From: Chrysophaeum taylorii | Lineage: Eukaryota > Sar > Pelagophyceae > Pelagomonadales > Pelagomonadaceae | Reading direction: 5' to 3' | Assembly: GCA_029834535.1 (NCBI GenBank) | Contig: JAQMWT010000230.1 | Span: forward strand, 62,001-126,000 | DNA: 64,000 nucleotides | Shown here: one piece after another, positions 27,781-36,515 of the stretch | Position numbering within the stretch: the stretch's first letter is position 1 | Layout: the number at the start of each line of letters is the position of its first letter | Notes under the pieces: model-generated | What the model saw: only the letters and a program-made list of their open reading frames with translations | Told to the model about the DNA's origin: nothing | Database searches by the model: none | Position numbers and translations under genes: made by a program

Positions 27781-29812
27781 ATCACCATCGTTTGACCCTG
27801 ATCACGCTCCTCTAACCAAAAACTATAGGTCAACCTTCTTCACAAATATATTCCCAACAGATACATCTTTAACATTACACCAGAGTTCCATTACTATGCC
27901 CTACATCTCCAATAAAAAACTCTTATGTTGTGATACTATCACTTCTAACCACGAACTTACTTCTTTTCATACTGATTCAGTAGCTCATGCTTTCCTCTCT
28001 AACATCTTATCCGCAGATATATCATCTCCTACTAAAGAAAAACAAATACCCTTTATAACGCCAAGACAGCTCCATGAGAAGCATGCGCCCTTCGATAAGA
28101 AAGTCCATGCCAGGGGCACCCTTGCATTTCGAGATGCGCAACAACGAGCCACCAATTTTCACAACATTCACCATTCCAGTGATTCTCAAGCCATAAAAGC
28201 TGTTCAGGTTATTGCCAATCCTGGACACCACCCATCTGACGTACCCTACCGTAAATTCTGTGTGGATTGTACGATTCATAAAAAACACTTTCCTCATCCA
28301 CACCACCTTATCAAGCAACCATCATTCGAAAAAAAAATTCAACCTGGTGAAGCTTGGGCATGTGACGGTGGTTACGTCTCTGTGCTCTCGGAATGGGGAT
28401 CCTTTCGACATATCATTGTCTTCAAGTGTCTCATTTCTAAATTTCTGTTAGTGTACTTTTGTCGTAGCACTAACTCCACCGAATTTTGTAACGCCCTTGA
28501 GTTTGTCCGCAATTTTTGCTCTACTTATGTTCATGTACAACTAAAACAAATCTATTGTGATTCCTTTAAACCCTACTTATCTCAGCATGTTACAACCCCC
28601 TTCCGTGTGGAACATGGTATTTATATGTCCGCGTCCCCCCCTTACTTACATGTCTTTAATCATGAAGTCGAAGCCGCTGTTGGTCACATAGCCACTGCCG
28701 CGTCTACACGACTCCGGCATATGCTTAATGTATCCTATAAAGGTCACCCCCTAACAGATCCGGCACCACACTACCCGTGGGCTGTTATACATGCTATCCA
28801 ATCATATTATCTCCTCCCTAACGTTTTCCTCGAACGTATTTACAATAAAGTCCTAAGCCCCCAAAAAGTTTTGTTAGACCAATGTAATGTTCCCCAACAA
28901 GACTACCTCAAACCATTTGGTTATGTTTGTTATTTGCATTTGGAACCTAACGAATTACATAAATATGAACCCCGATGCCGTCCCTACATCTACTTATGCG
29001 GTGCTATCGTTATAAACCCTTTAATAACACCCCATGTTAATCATTTAGCCGATGTTGTCCTTAATCCTAAAAACGGTCAAGTCCGTGTTTCCTCTAAACT
29101 GACTTTTCCCCATCTTATTTCTAAATCTCCTCCTGATTATGAACTGCATCCACCTCCCGCACATTCACCCGACATTCCCTTCTCTGTTCACAGCACCCCC
29201 AATGATGCGGCGCAGAGGGGGAATGCTATGCCTACCGACATCGACCATGAGAGGAGGACTCCATCTTTTCATCTCCATGCTCTCTCTCCCGCTCCCGCTT
29301 GTGCTCCAGCTGCTCCTGCACCCGCTACTTCCGCCACCACACCTACATCTGAAGTGTCTTCCGACACTCTGCCACTTTTACCATCTTATCGGTCTCTCTA
29401 TTCCCAGGATGTCCTCTGTCTCACCCGTGGTCCTCATCACCCTCAGCCTCGTCGCAAAACCAATCTCAAGGATGTTCTTACTCGCATTGCTTCGCCTACT
29501 GTTGCCGCTTATAAACAAGCCGGTGGTGCGCTTGCCGACTTCAAGTATGACCTCTCCAAGCAGTACATAACATTCTGCGACCCCACCCTCCACTCCCTTC
29601 ATATCGCTCATGGCATCCACTGGACGGCTATACCTCCAGAGGGGGGATTTACACCATCCTTCATCACCATGTGCACGAAGCGATTTCACAGTCCTCTTCC
29701 GTTATGTGTCATAGGAGCCATAGCCACCCATCGCCTGATGCTCCCCATGTCCACTTCTACGACGACGTCAACCTTGCCGATTTTCACCTTCCTCAAGCTC
29801 TCGTTCATTTAG
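26897..29812 (+). CDS. Copia pol: methyltransferase C-terminus plus integrase
   Basis: The 971-residue frame first carries the end of the methyltransferase (to about residue 290) and then integrase. A zinc-binding HHCC module is visible (FHNIHHSSDSQ ... GHHPSD ... KFCVDCTIHK, about residues 418-465). The catalytic core has Asp in EAWACDGGYVSV, Asp in QIYCDSFKPYLS and Glu in FNHEVEAAVGHIATAA, consistent with a DDE triad. The C-terminal region is Pro/Ala-rich with a PSDAEQRG-like short repeat (TPNDAAQRG). Integrase inserts element cDNA into host DNA in the nucleus. The frame overlaps the RT frame by about 170 bp from a G GGG GGA heptamer. Confidence 0.85.
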   Translation: MEGISNFRLGFLTNSRKPLACMRSPIELKAFVLLYNTMGRLFPKSITLPASFRITTIESNQPSHRLFLNKSSTSSIIYITGGRHTGGDITVSNSSSKYQAHINAFGETYALLTHDAGIDKTASLEPVTGFLWLCQAYHHNENQDTRRLVQALVSYTSPVFHDSFVFYPQENRLEFIDKIFALSDMHLSQSRYLGFITSSDRKMGAKVHSIYTPTPTIRGFANMLVYDPRLDHIRHYSTRELARANNFTAYQINFLLSLSPDLCCDIIANAIPAGKYHTIYKHLCQLVYDLRTLTLSPSFDPDHAPLTKNYRSTFFTNIFPTDTSLTLHQSSITMPYISNKKLLCCDTITSNHELTSFHTDSVAHAFLSNILSADISSPTKEKQIPFITPRQLHEKHAPFDKKVHARGTLAFRDAQQRATNFHNIHHSSDSQAIKAVQVIANPGHHPSDVPYRKFCVDCTIHKKHFPHPHHLIKQPSFEKKIQPGEAWACDGGYVSVLSEWGSFRHIIVFKCLISKFLLVYFCRSTNSTEFCNALEFVRNFCSTYVHVQLKQIYCDSFKPYLSQHVTTPFRVEHGIYMSASPPYLHVFNHEVEAAVGHIATAASTRLRHMLNVSYKGHPLTDPAPHYPWAVIHAIQSYYLLPNVFLERIYNKVLSPQKVLLDQCNVPQQDYLKPFGYVCYLHLEPNELHKYEPRCRPYIYLCGAIVINPLITPHVNHLADVVLNPKNGQVRVSSKLTFPHLISKSPPDYELHPPPAHSPDIPFSVHSTPNDAAQRGNAMPTDIDHERRTPSFHLHALSPAPACAPAAPAPATSATTPTSEVSSDTLPLLPSYRSLYSQDVLCLTRGPHHPQPRRKTNLKDVLTRIASPTVAAYKQAGGALADFKYDLSKQYITFCDPTLHSLHIAHGIHWTAIPPEGGFTPSFITMCTKRFHSPLPLCVIGAIATHRLMLPMSTSTTTSTLPIFTFLKLSFI
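29641..29647 (+). promoter_or_regulatory. Candidate -1 ribosomal frameshift heptamer G GGG GGA
   Basis: In the integrase frame the codons read gaG GGG GGA, the X XXY YYZ arrangement. Slipping back one base moves translation into the RT frame, which is open from here (GGIYTIL...EAISQ). Integrase reading would otherwise end at 29812. A downstream pseudoknot was not assessed. A single-base loss in an originally fused pol is the alternative. Confidence 0.45.
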
Positions 29813-31944
29813 TTTCTGAACATGCTCACGCCTTTCAAGTTCCTCCCGCTCAATATGCTTATGCTTTGTTCACGTCCCACTCCATTTTGGATCATAATGA
29901 CGCTTCTTATGGTGCTTCCGAGCCTCATCTCTCCGCCATTGAAGACTATATCACCGTGCAATCGCATTACATTGAAGCCCACCTTAGTGATGCTCCTCTA
30001 CTAGTTGTTCAACTCATCGAAGATCCCGATCATGCTCATCTGCACGACAATATCGCTTCTTATGCGATTACTCATCTGACGACGACTCACGACCCCAGCA
30101 CGGTTGGTTCGGACGAATACAAGATTCAAGCCAAAGATATCAAAATTGATGAATATGAGTTGACCTGCCTCAAAGGTCTCTCAGACGCTGATCGCAAAGC
30201 TTATGTTGCCGCCATCTCCAATGAGATTTTTGACATTGTTAAGTTTGGCTGCTTTAAACTAGCGCTGCCAATGGTCAACTCAAGGCCTATTGACACCCGT
30301 CTCGTCCTACGTATAAAAGCCAACGCTGCTGGTAAGTACATTAAACATAAAGCACGCCTGGTACTACGAGGATTCTTAGCCTCTCTGGGCACCGATTTCT
30401 TCAACACATTCATCGCTATGGCACAGCTTACCGGCATCCGTTGTGTTTTGGCGATAGTAGCTCATCTGCGACTTCCTGTCTATCATGTCGACGTCCCTAA
30501 CGCTTTTGTTCAAGCTCCCATCGATTCGCATGTCTATGTTATACTGCCACAAGGCGTTTACCTTCTCGATCCCGAAGATACTAAATACCAAGGCCGCCGT
30601 CTCCCAAAGCTACTTAAATCTCTCTATGGATTGCGTCAGAGCCCTACCCTTTGGAATCAAACCATAAACAGTTTCTTTGATTCCTTAGGCTATACACGAT
30701 TTCGAACAGACACATGCATTTACGCTAAAGTCCAAGCTGACGCTACATTTCTAATTTGCACGCTCTCAGTAGACGACGTCGTCATTACTTGCACTTCGGA
30801 AACTCTACGTCGTGAATTCCAGCAAGCCCTGAAAAAGGAATACTCAGTCGACACCTTCGAGGAAGTCCATACTCTCCTAGGCATGCGCATAGCGCGTACA
30901 ACAGATGGCTCTATATCACTGGATTGTCAGGCTAAACTTGACGCATTGTTCGAAGAGTACCCCATTTTAATGCAGTTACGTCCCACTTCTACACCGATTT
31001 CACCATCAGCCACGTATAAAACTGGAGAGCCATCTTCTGATATGGACAAGTTCATCCTTCATACCTTCTCTACGCTACTCGGCAAGCTCACGTGTGTTCA
31101 ATTGGCCTGTCGCCCTGATTTATCCCAAAGCCTTAGTCGTTGCTCTCGAGGAATGCATAATCCAGCATTTCTGCATGTTCAAGTACTAACAGGAACGCTC
31201 CGCTACTTGCGTAAGCCCGAAAATCGTAATCTTCGCCTCTGGTACTACTCTGGTTCTTCCGCTCTAATGGACCATCTTCGACTTCTTATCGGTAATCGTA
31301 CTGACATGGTCACCATGTTGGACTACGCTAAAGAGCAAGTTAATTCAGGTAATTTTGATCCACTGGTCGCATTCGTTGATGCCGATAATGCACCTTCTTA
31401 TGAACAAGACCGCAAATCTACAACCGGCTATGCTATCTTTTTGTTTGGTTCTCTCATCACTTGGAAGTCTAAGCTACAGCCTATAACAGCTACTTCTACG
31501 CATGAGAGTGAACTTATCGCCCTCAATATGTGTGCCGATGATGTGGTTTGGTTACGCAAATTGCTAACGGAAATGGCATTCGTTATAAATCCTCACTTCT
31601 ATCTCCACCAACCTTCAGGGAAAGATCTGCTACTAGATTATGATGCTCACGACAATCCCTTCCCATCGGACATGTCGTACATACGTAACAGTCCTATACT
31701 TGGAGATTCGGCCTCTGCTATTCATCTATCAAATAACCCCGACAGCGCGACTAAGGCTAAAGCTATCAGCACACGCTGGTCCCGTATACGCGACTTCGTA
31801 CACTTAAAACGAATACGCCTACATCATGTTTCCGGTACCCATAATATCGCCGATGGATTTACCAAACCCTTTGGAACTCCACTCTTCAGCAGATTTCGCA
31901 CGTTACTCGGCTTACAACAACCCATAGTTCCACAAGATGGTTAA
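29641..31944 (+). CDS. Copia pol: reverse transcriptase and RNase H
   Basis: The first convenient initiator in this frame is a GTG at 29671, but expression probably depends on the upstream frameshift. RT begins near 30290 with TRLVLRIKANAAGKYIKHKA and ARLVLRGF (family: tKWVFKIK...KARLVa.Gf). It continues through YHVDVPNAFVQAPIDSHVYV, LLKSLYGLRQSP and the catalytic Asp pair LSVDDVVIT (SVDD instead of the usual YVDD). RNase H shows VAFVDADNAP, DRKSTTGYAIFLFGSLITWK, HESELIAL and LGDSASAIHLSNN, so its Asp/Glu residues are present. The C-terminus ends with HNIADGFTKP, typical of copia. The RT frame is uninterrupted for over 700 codons, which argues for recent activity. Confidence 0.93.
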   Translation, partial: GGIYTILHHHVHEAISQSSSVMCHRSHSHPSPDAPHVHFYDDVNLADFHLPQALVHLVSEHAHAFQVPPAQYAYALFTSHSILDHNDASYGASEPHLSAIEDYITVQSHYIEAHLSDAPLLVVQLIEDPDHAHLHDNIASYAITHLTTTHDPSTVGSDEYKIQAKDIKIDEYELTCLKGLSDADRKAYVAAISNEIFDIVKFGCFKLALPMVNSRPIDTRLVLRIKANAAGKYIKHKARLVLRGFLASLGTDFFNTFIAMAQLTGIRCVLAIVAHLRLPVYHVDVPNAFVQAPIDSHVYVILPQGVYLLDPEDTKYQGRRLPKLLKSLYGLRQSPTLWNQTINSFFDSLGYTRFRTDTCIYAKVQADATFLICTLSVDDVVITCTSETLRREFQQALKKEYSVDTFEEVHTLLGMRIARTTDGSISLDCQAKLDALFEEYPILMQLRPTSTPISPSATYKTGEPSSDMDKFILHTFSTLLGKLTCVQLACRPDLSQSLSRCSRGMHNPAFLHVQVLTGTLRYLRKPENRNLRLWYYSGSSALMDHLRLLIGNRTDMVTMLDYAKEQVNSGNFDPLVAFVDADNAPSYEQDRKSTTGYAIFLFGSLITWKSKLQPITATSTHESELIALNMCADDVVWLRKLLTEMAFVINPHFYLHQPSGKDLLLDYDAHDNPFPSDMSYIRNSPILGDSASAIHLSNNPDSATKAKAISTRWSRIRDFVHLKRIRLHHVSGTHNIADGFTKPFGTPLFSRFRTLLGLQQPIVPQDG

Positions 31945-32017
31945 TCATTACCCTCCATTATGTCCGAAATGACTTTGAACTAACCCTACTATGCGCAGGA
32001 TACTGGCTTGCTAAAAT

Positions 32018-32314
32018 GTGAAATGCTACATAAAATGTGATGTGGAGATTCCTCTCATGATGAATCCCACTAAAAACAAAGATGCTGCGAGCCGACGCCA
32101 CTCTACCATGAACTGTGGTCGCGGTGGTGGTATACTGTCACTGTCTCCACCTTTTAATGCTCTAACTCCAAGCGTTGCACCGACTAGTTCCCCTAATCGG
32201 AAACATCAAACCTATTTGTCGGTCGCGCAAGGACATCAATCTACGCCCGTGACGCCCAAGGCGCCCAAGACAGCTGCCCAACAACAGTCTAAAAATCGCA
32301 AGCAGCAAGTCTGA
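32018..32314 (+). CDS. Small basic ORF in the transposon island, uncharacterised
   Basis: The 98-residue frame (an inner Met at about 32060 gives MNPTKNKDAASRRHSTMNCG) is rich in Lys, Gln, Ser and Pro, with low complexity at the end (TPKAPKTAAQQQSKNRKQQV). It directly precedes the next ORF on the same strand and may be the N-terminal piece of the same gag-like gene or just leader sequence. No domain is recognised. Confidence 0.3.
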   Translation: MKCYIKCDVEIPLMMNPTKNKDAASRRHSTMNCGRGGGILSLSPPFNALTPSVAPTSSPNRKHQTYLSVAQGHQSTPVTPKAPKTAAQQQSKNRKQQV

Positions 32315-32351
32315 GTATTTCCTGCTCAAACATTGTAAATTTGACGTATTA

Positions 32352-33560
32352 GTGATGATGTCCGGGAACGTTACTGCTCTTGGCTCATCACCACCCAACT
32401 TTCTTATTCCGCAACACAAGGACCCCCAGTGCTGCCTTAAGTCTTTGCAGCAGCTGCATACGGAAGCACAACAGACAGAGTTTGTAGACAACGTACAATA
32501 TCTCAGTTCATTGTTGTGTGTCAAGACTAAGCGTATCCGAAACGCCCCCGCTATATATCCTAACGAGGGAATACGTCTGCATCGCTTCCCACCCATTAAA
32601 GGGGTTGTCAAAGTACATGTGACGTGTACAAAGTGCTACAACAAAACTGATATCCCAGGCACTCCAGTCGTGCTCATCATATGTAATGAAGATGAACTTA
32701 AAACTGACCGGATTCGCCAAATTATTGAGGATCATCTCGCGTCTGAGCAACACGCATCCCACTGCTTTGACGTACCGCGTCCTTTCTTCCTGTTGATTTA
32801 TGCGCTGTGCGATCGGTCACACCATGGGATAGCCTTAATTCGCAACAGTCAGCAGCCATTCCAGCTGTCTTGTTTTAATGAGCCGGCTGCTCACACTAGA
32901 GCTATAATCCTCCGCCTTGGAAAGTCAATTGCTATTAATAAGCAGCTCAAAGATGCAATCATGCAGACTGCGACATTCCTTAAAGTTGATGCCTCTAAAA
33001 TCATTGTTAACCTTGACGATAGCACCATGCTTTTACTTCAGTTGCCCTTTATCTCGAGTGTAAATCTTGAGATTCTTGTAGCAGCTTGGTCTTTGTTACA
33101 TTCTGTTGAAGATAAAGTATGTGTAGTAACCAACCCGGATGAGCTGCTTAACGTGCTTGTCGAACACTTCGTTAACGATGTTTCCCACCAATTTAACGCA
33201 ATCTCCTCCGAAACGTTACCGCCAATGCTTAATTATTTTCGTCAACTATCACCTGTACAGCAAACTGCCTTTAAAAATGTGCTAATCCAGGTTGGCTACC
33301 CTTCGGACATAATTGATGTCTTTTCAGATGATACTTCTTTTGAAGATGTTTCACCAGAGCCGATCGACAATCCACCCGCTGAACCCACGCCAGATAAAGC
33401 TAACGACGATATGGCTGAATCTTTACATCAATTAAAAGAAGAGGTTCGGTCTTTATCCTCACGTCTCACTAATACCGAACAGCAATTGATGGCGCGAGAT
33501 CAACAACTATCGCTTGCATTAACATCTCTCACGCAGATGCAAGAGACTTACGAAAATTAA
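32352..33560 (+). CDS. Second gag-like ORF (402 residues), probably from another retroelement
   Basis: The protein begins MMMSGNVTALGSSPPNFLIP. It contains a helical middle (AINKQLKDAIMQTATFLKVD, LEILVAAWSLLHSVEDKV), an acidic/Pro linker (SPEPIDNPPAEPTPDKANDD) and a C-terminal coiled coil (LKEEVRSLSSRLTNTEQQLM). I see no enzymatic motif. Organisation and several segments parallel the decayed ORFs at 59.1-60.2 kb (short hydrophobic helices, then a Ser/Pro linker, then coiled coil), so I place both in one gag family. It is followed by an inverted copia remnant, so its own pol is absent. Confidence 0.5.
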   Translation: MMMSGNVTALGSSPPNFLIPQHKDPQCCLKSLQQLHTEAQQTEFVDNVQYLSSLLCVKTKRIRNAPAIYPNEGIRLHRFPPIKGVVKVHVTCTKCYNKTDIPGTPVVLIICNEDELKTDRIRQIIEDHLASEQHASHCFDVPRPFFLLIYALCDRSHHGIALIRNSQQPFQLSCFNEPAAHTRAIILRLGKSIAINKQLKDAIMQTATFLKVDASKIIVNLDDSTMLLLQLPFISSVNLEILVAAWSLLHSVEDKVCVVTNPDELLNVLVEHFVNDVSHQFNAISSETLPPMLNYFRQLSPVQQTAFKNVLIQVGYPSDIIDVFSDDTSFEDVSPEPIDNPPAEPTPDKANDDMAESLHQLKEEVRSLSSRLTNTEQQLMARDQQLSLALTSLTQMQETYEN

Positions 33561-33724
33561 AACACTCAAGTGATTGAGAACATCAAGCATGTGTCTCTAT
33601 TAGACAACATCTTGTCAAGTCTTCAGATGCATCAGGACACCATAATCCCGCCCTCTCCTAGGTACACGAATCCCACGGGGGAAATGGATCCAAACGTGGC
33701 GATCAAGCATCTATTGAGTAATAA

Positions 33725-34167
33725 GTGCTTTTAGAGAATGTCCGCGTCCGCGACCGAAAGCTTGTTCTTGACTGCAATGGCGAGCAAGAGGCGCGCAGTT
33801 GCAAGCATAGCGGTCGGTGGGGAGGTAGCATAAAATCAATACCAACTCTAGCGAGAAAACCTGCTTGGGCGACGAGGCGAGCTTTGTGCCGATCGGGAGT
33901 GCCATCAGCAAAGTACTTGATCTTGAACACTAACTTGGTGGAGATCGAGGAGAGGCCAAGGGGCAGTCTTTCCAATTGGAATGCGCCATCAGAATATAGT
34001 CGGGTGGAGTCCACATGCTCGATCTTATCTTCGGGACTCAGACACTCGAGTTCGACGATTTTCATTCCCGGTATATTATCGGCCGTAGCGAATTGTAGAG
34101 CGACGTGCTCAACGTCCTTTTGGTCGTAGTTCATCACTTCCTGGAGGATGTCTACGTTGGTGACCAC
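33725..34167 (-). pseudogene. Copia reverse transcriptase N-terminal fragment
   Basis: The minus strand reads STKLVFKIKYFADGTPDRHK then ARLVAQ (family: tKWVFKIK...dG...r.KARLVAqGf). After a frameshift it continues in another frame as TAMLATARLLLAIAVKNKLS then VADADIL, which matches the helix leading to the first catalytic Asp region. The palm with the DD pair is missing because the element ends. Confidence 0.7.
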
Positions 34168-34868
34168 TACTTCGACTTAGAAAAAAAGCTGTCCGATTCC
34201 CCAGCGTCACGCGTGCGTGAATGCGCGTGTCGGTGTTGAGAGATCGCTTACGCGGCAAACAAACAACGAAGTGCTGGTCTTCGGAAATGCGTAATCCACG
34301 GTCATCATTCAGGTCGTCCTTGACCGTGTCGCTCTGGATGCGGTGAATAACAACCAGTGTCGTCCAGAACAATCTGTAGGTGGTCATTTCGCTCGGGCAT
34401 CGGCTTTTATGATCGGAAGAGGGAGGCCTGTTGAGGGGGGTGTAGAAGTCTTGTGGGCGTCTGGGTCCTGATGCTTCCTGGAGCGGTCATCTGAGTTCGT
34501 TGATCAGGCGGCTCTTCTCTTCACTTCATCAGAGGGTGATTCGGCGTCTCGAGCAGGCGGTGACTCGTCCTCGTCAGGCGGCGGCTCTTGCGGTATCTCC
34601 TGATCCTAAAGGTGGGAATCGGCGTGAGCTTGTTGGAGCTGCCTGGTTGGAATTAAGCTCTGATGTGCTCAATTTATAGCGGGCGCGGTTACTGGCGGCA
34701 AGTAGTTGTCTCGACGTGGTAGTCCGTAGACGTGACAATTTTTTTGCCATACTTCCCCTGATTTACAAGCAGGATTGAGGTATGTGCGGTCGGGTTGATT
34801 TCCGAGGTAGTGATTGCAGCGAAAGAACGAGGCTGGAGCACTCGAAGGTTCCGTTCTTGGCTTTGCGT

Positions 34869-35560
34869 TTACACGAAGGTGAGAGTCTCGCCGATTGGGA
34901 GAAGTTTCAGGAGGGCGACGGCAGCGGAGATTACTCGACACGGTATGGTAAGCGATGTAATGGCGTGTGCCAAAAGTCCGTGAGAGCGTTCATTATCGGC
35001 CTGAATCTTATTTGCGAGAGCGAACGGGTGGAAGTATGACGACATAAAGAGGAGGCTTTTAATCGATGCGAACGTGCGCGAAGCTCGGAAGACGAATGAC
35101 CGTGCCTCTCGCCGTGTTTTCTTTGATTTTTCTTTGATGAGACTCTCGGCTAGGTTGCGCTGATGAGGTGGCGGGCGTCCCATGATTAGGAACTGGGTGC
35201 CTAATTGGACCTCGCGTGGATGAAACACTTCTGAGCGGAACGTGGCGTCGGACGTGATCATCTTCACGTTGATGCGAAATTCGATCTTGGTAACATTATT
35301 GCCCACGGACAGGATGCCAGCTAATAAGACATCATTAGTTTCGAGGTGTCTCAGGAAATAATAAGCCCACTTGTAGGAGGCAGAGACAGCACAAACATAG
35401 TGCATGATATATCGAGAACCTCCGTAACACTGGTGGACGCTCGGGTGTGATATGTCACAGTACAGGTATTGCATCCTGTCACACCACTGGAGATCATTGG
35501 TGGCAGATGGGTATGTGCGATTTGCAGCGCTTGCAGTCGGCGCAGTCTTGAAGAAAAAGG
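34869..35560 (-). pseudogene. Copia integrase fragment with zinc-module remnant
   Basis: At about 35510-35560 the minus strand reads LQDCADCKRCKSHIPICHQ, a CxxC remnant of the integrase zinc module. Following it in shifted frame, the 201-residue ORF shows YIMHYVCAVSASYKWAYYFL, then NVKMITSDATFRSEVF (second Asp) and ADNERSHGLLAHAITSL (Glu helix). Stops separate the pieces. Confidence 0.7.
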
Positions 35561-36294
35561 TACCCCGTTCGTCTCCTGGTTTAAGATTAGTCCAGTTGGA
35601 CTGGATGGTTCGGCGGCGTTACACATTGGTGAATGCGGTCGCGTGACGAGGAGAACCCTCTCAGCGTGCTGCTCGGCGCCGGGCTTATGAAAGTCTGGTA
35701 GCCAAGCGACGGACGCGTGGGGCGGCGATTTGCTTTCCTTGCTTATAAAAAAAAAAAAAGAATTGGCTGTGTTCACCTAAATGCACATACCGGCGAAACA
35801 ACGTCTGCGAGCAGAGTCTCGATGTGATAAATGCGTCGGCGGAGGGCTGCGCAATTGCGGCCTGACAACATTCCGTATCAGACCGAAAACCAATTTCGAG
35901 GTGTTCGTCGTCGAGAGACAGGTGGTGTAAACTAGAAACCTTACTAGAGAAGTCGGTTGTAACTTGACAGAGGTTTCGCGTGTCAAAGCAGACGGCCTCG
36001 CATACGGTGGTGCCTGCACACGTTTAAGTTGTAGGTCTGCATAATGGTGCAGGGAGGGAAGAAGCTGCGCAGGGCGGTGTGAAACCTGCCCTGCAACATA
36101 CGCTGCGGGACAGCGTTGACCATTTCCTCCTTACTACAAGCACAAGCGGGTAGGTGGTGGTTGTGTACCGTGACCCCGTGCGCGCATTGTTACAGCCTAA
36201 TGAACTCACAAGCTTTCGTTGCACGCCACGCCACGCGACCCCACCAAGAATTTTACACGACGACGCACAGTAGGTAACTGCATCACGCGCCCCT

Positions 36295-36333
<39 letters not shown>
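36295..36333. repeat. (CAG)n trinucleotide repeat
   Basis: Thirteen consecutive CAG units lie just outside the transposon island in non-coding sequence, about 180 bp from the 3' end of the TRAP-alpha gene. Confidence 0.95.
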
Positions 36334-36337
<4 letters not shown>

Positions 36338-36515
36338 CCGGAGTCAATCGATCAGTCCAGCCAATCACGAGAACACACACGCAAGCGCGTGGATGAAATA
36401 AAAATGGCGAAACTATCAGAAGACGAAGATGCCAGCCCGCGCGAGGGTTGGGGTTGCGACGTTGTTCAATCACTCGCTTGGACGAGGGAGGTCGAGGGAG
36501 TCGGTCGGATCACGA

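Larger units (their letters stand above)
21397..31944 (+). mobile_element. Ty1/copia-type retroelement carrying a cytosine methyltransferase, interrupted by nested insertions
   Basis: Order on the plus strand: gag-like ORFs, a nested insertion (23361 to about 25190), retropepsin-like protease, C5 cytosine methyltransferase, integrase, then reverse transcriptase and RNase H. Integrase before RT defines the copia order. Codon use and GC content are clearly lower than in the neighbouring host genes. Gag contains a stop and a frameshift, and consecutive pol ORFs lie in successive -1 frames, so this copy is either decayed or uses recoding. No flanking LTR pair or target-site duplication was recognised. 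The coordinates cover coding parts only. Confidence 0.85.
33711..36019 (-). mobile_element. Inverted, decayed Ty1/copia element
   Basis: Read on the minus strand from about 35.6 kb downwards there is a Cys-pair zinc-module remnant, an integrase core, a linker and the start of reverse transcriptase, ending abruptly near 33.72 kb. Frameshifts and stops are frequent, so it is inactive. It differs in sequence from the 21-32 kb element and points towards it. Outer boundaries are uncertain; the stretch 35.6-36.0 kb is unrecognised. Confidence 0.7.

Noticed and set aside
20650-32350. A matching LTR pair around the copia element
   Set aside because: I compared the 5' leader (20.6-21.4 kb) with the 3' flank (31.9-32.4 kb) by eye and saw no convincing repeat, so LTRs are not annotated.
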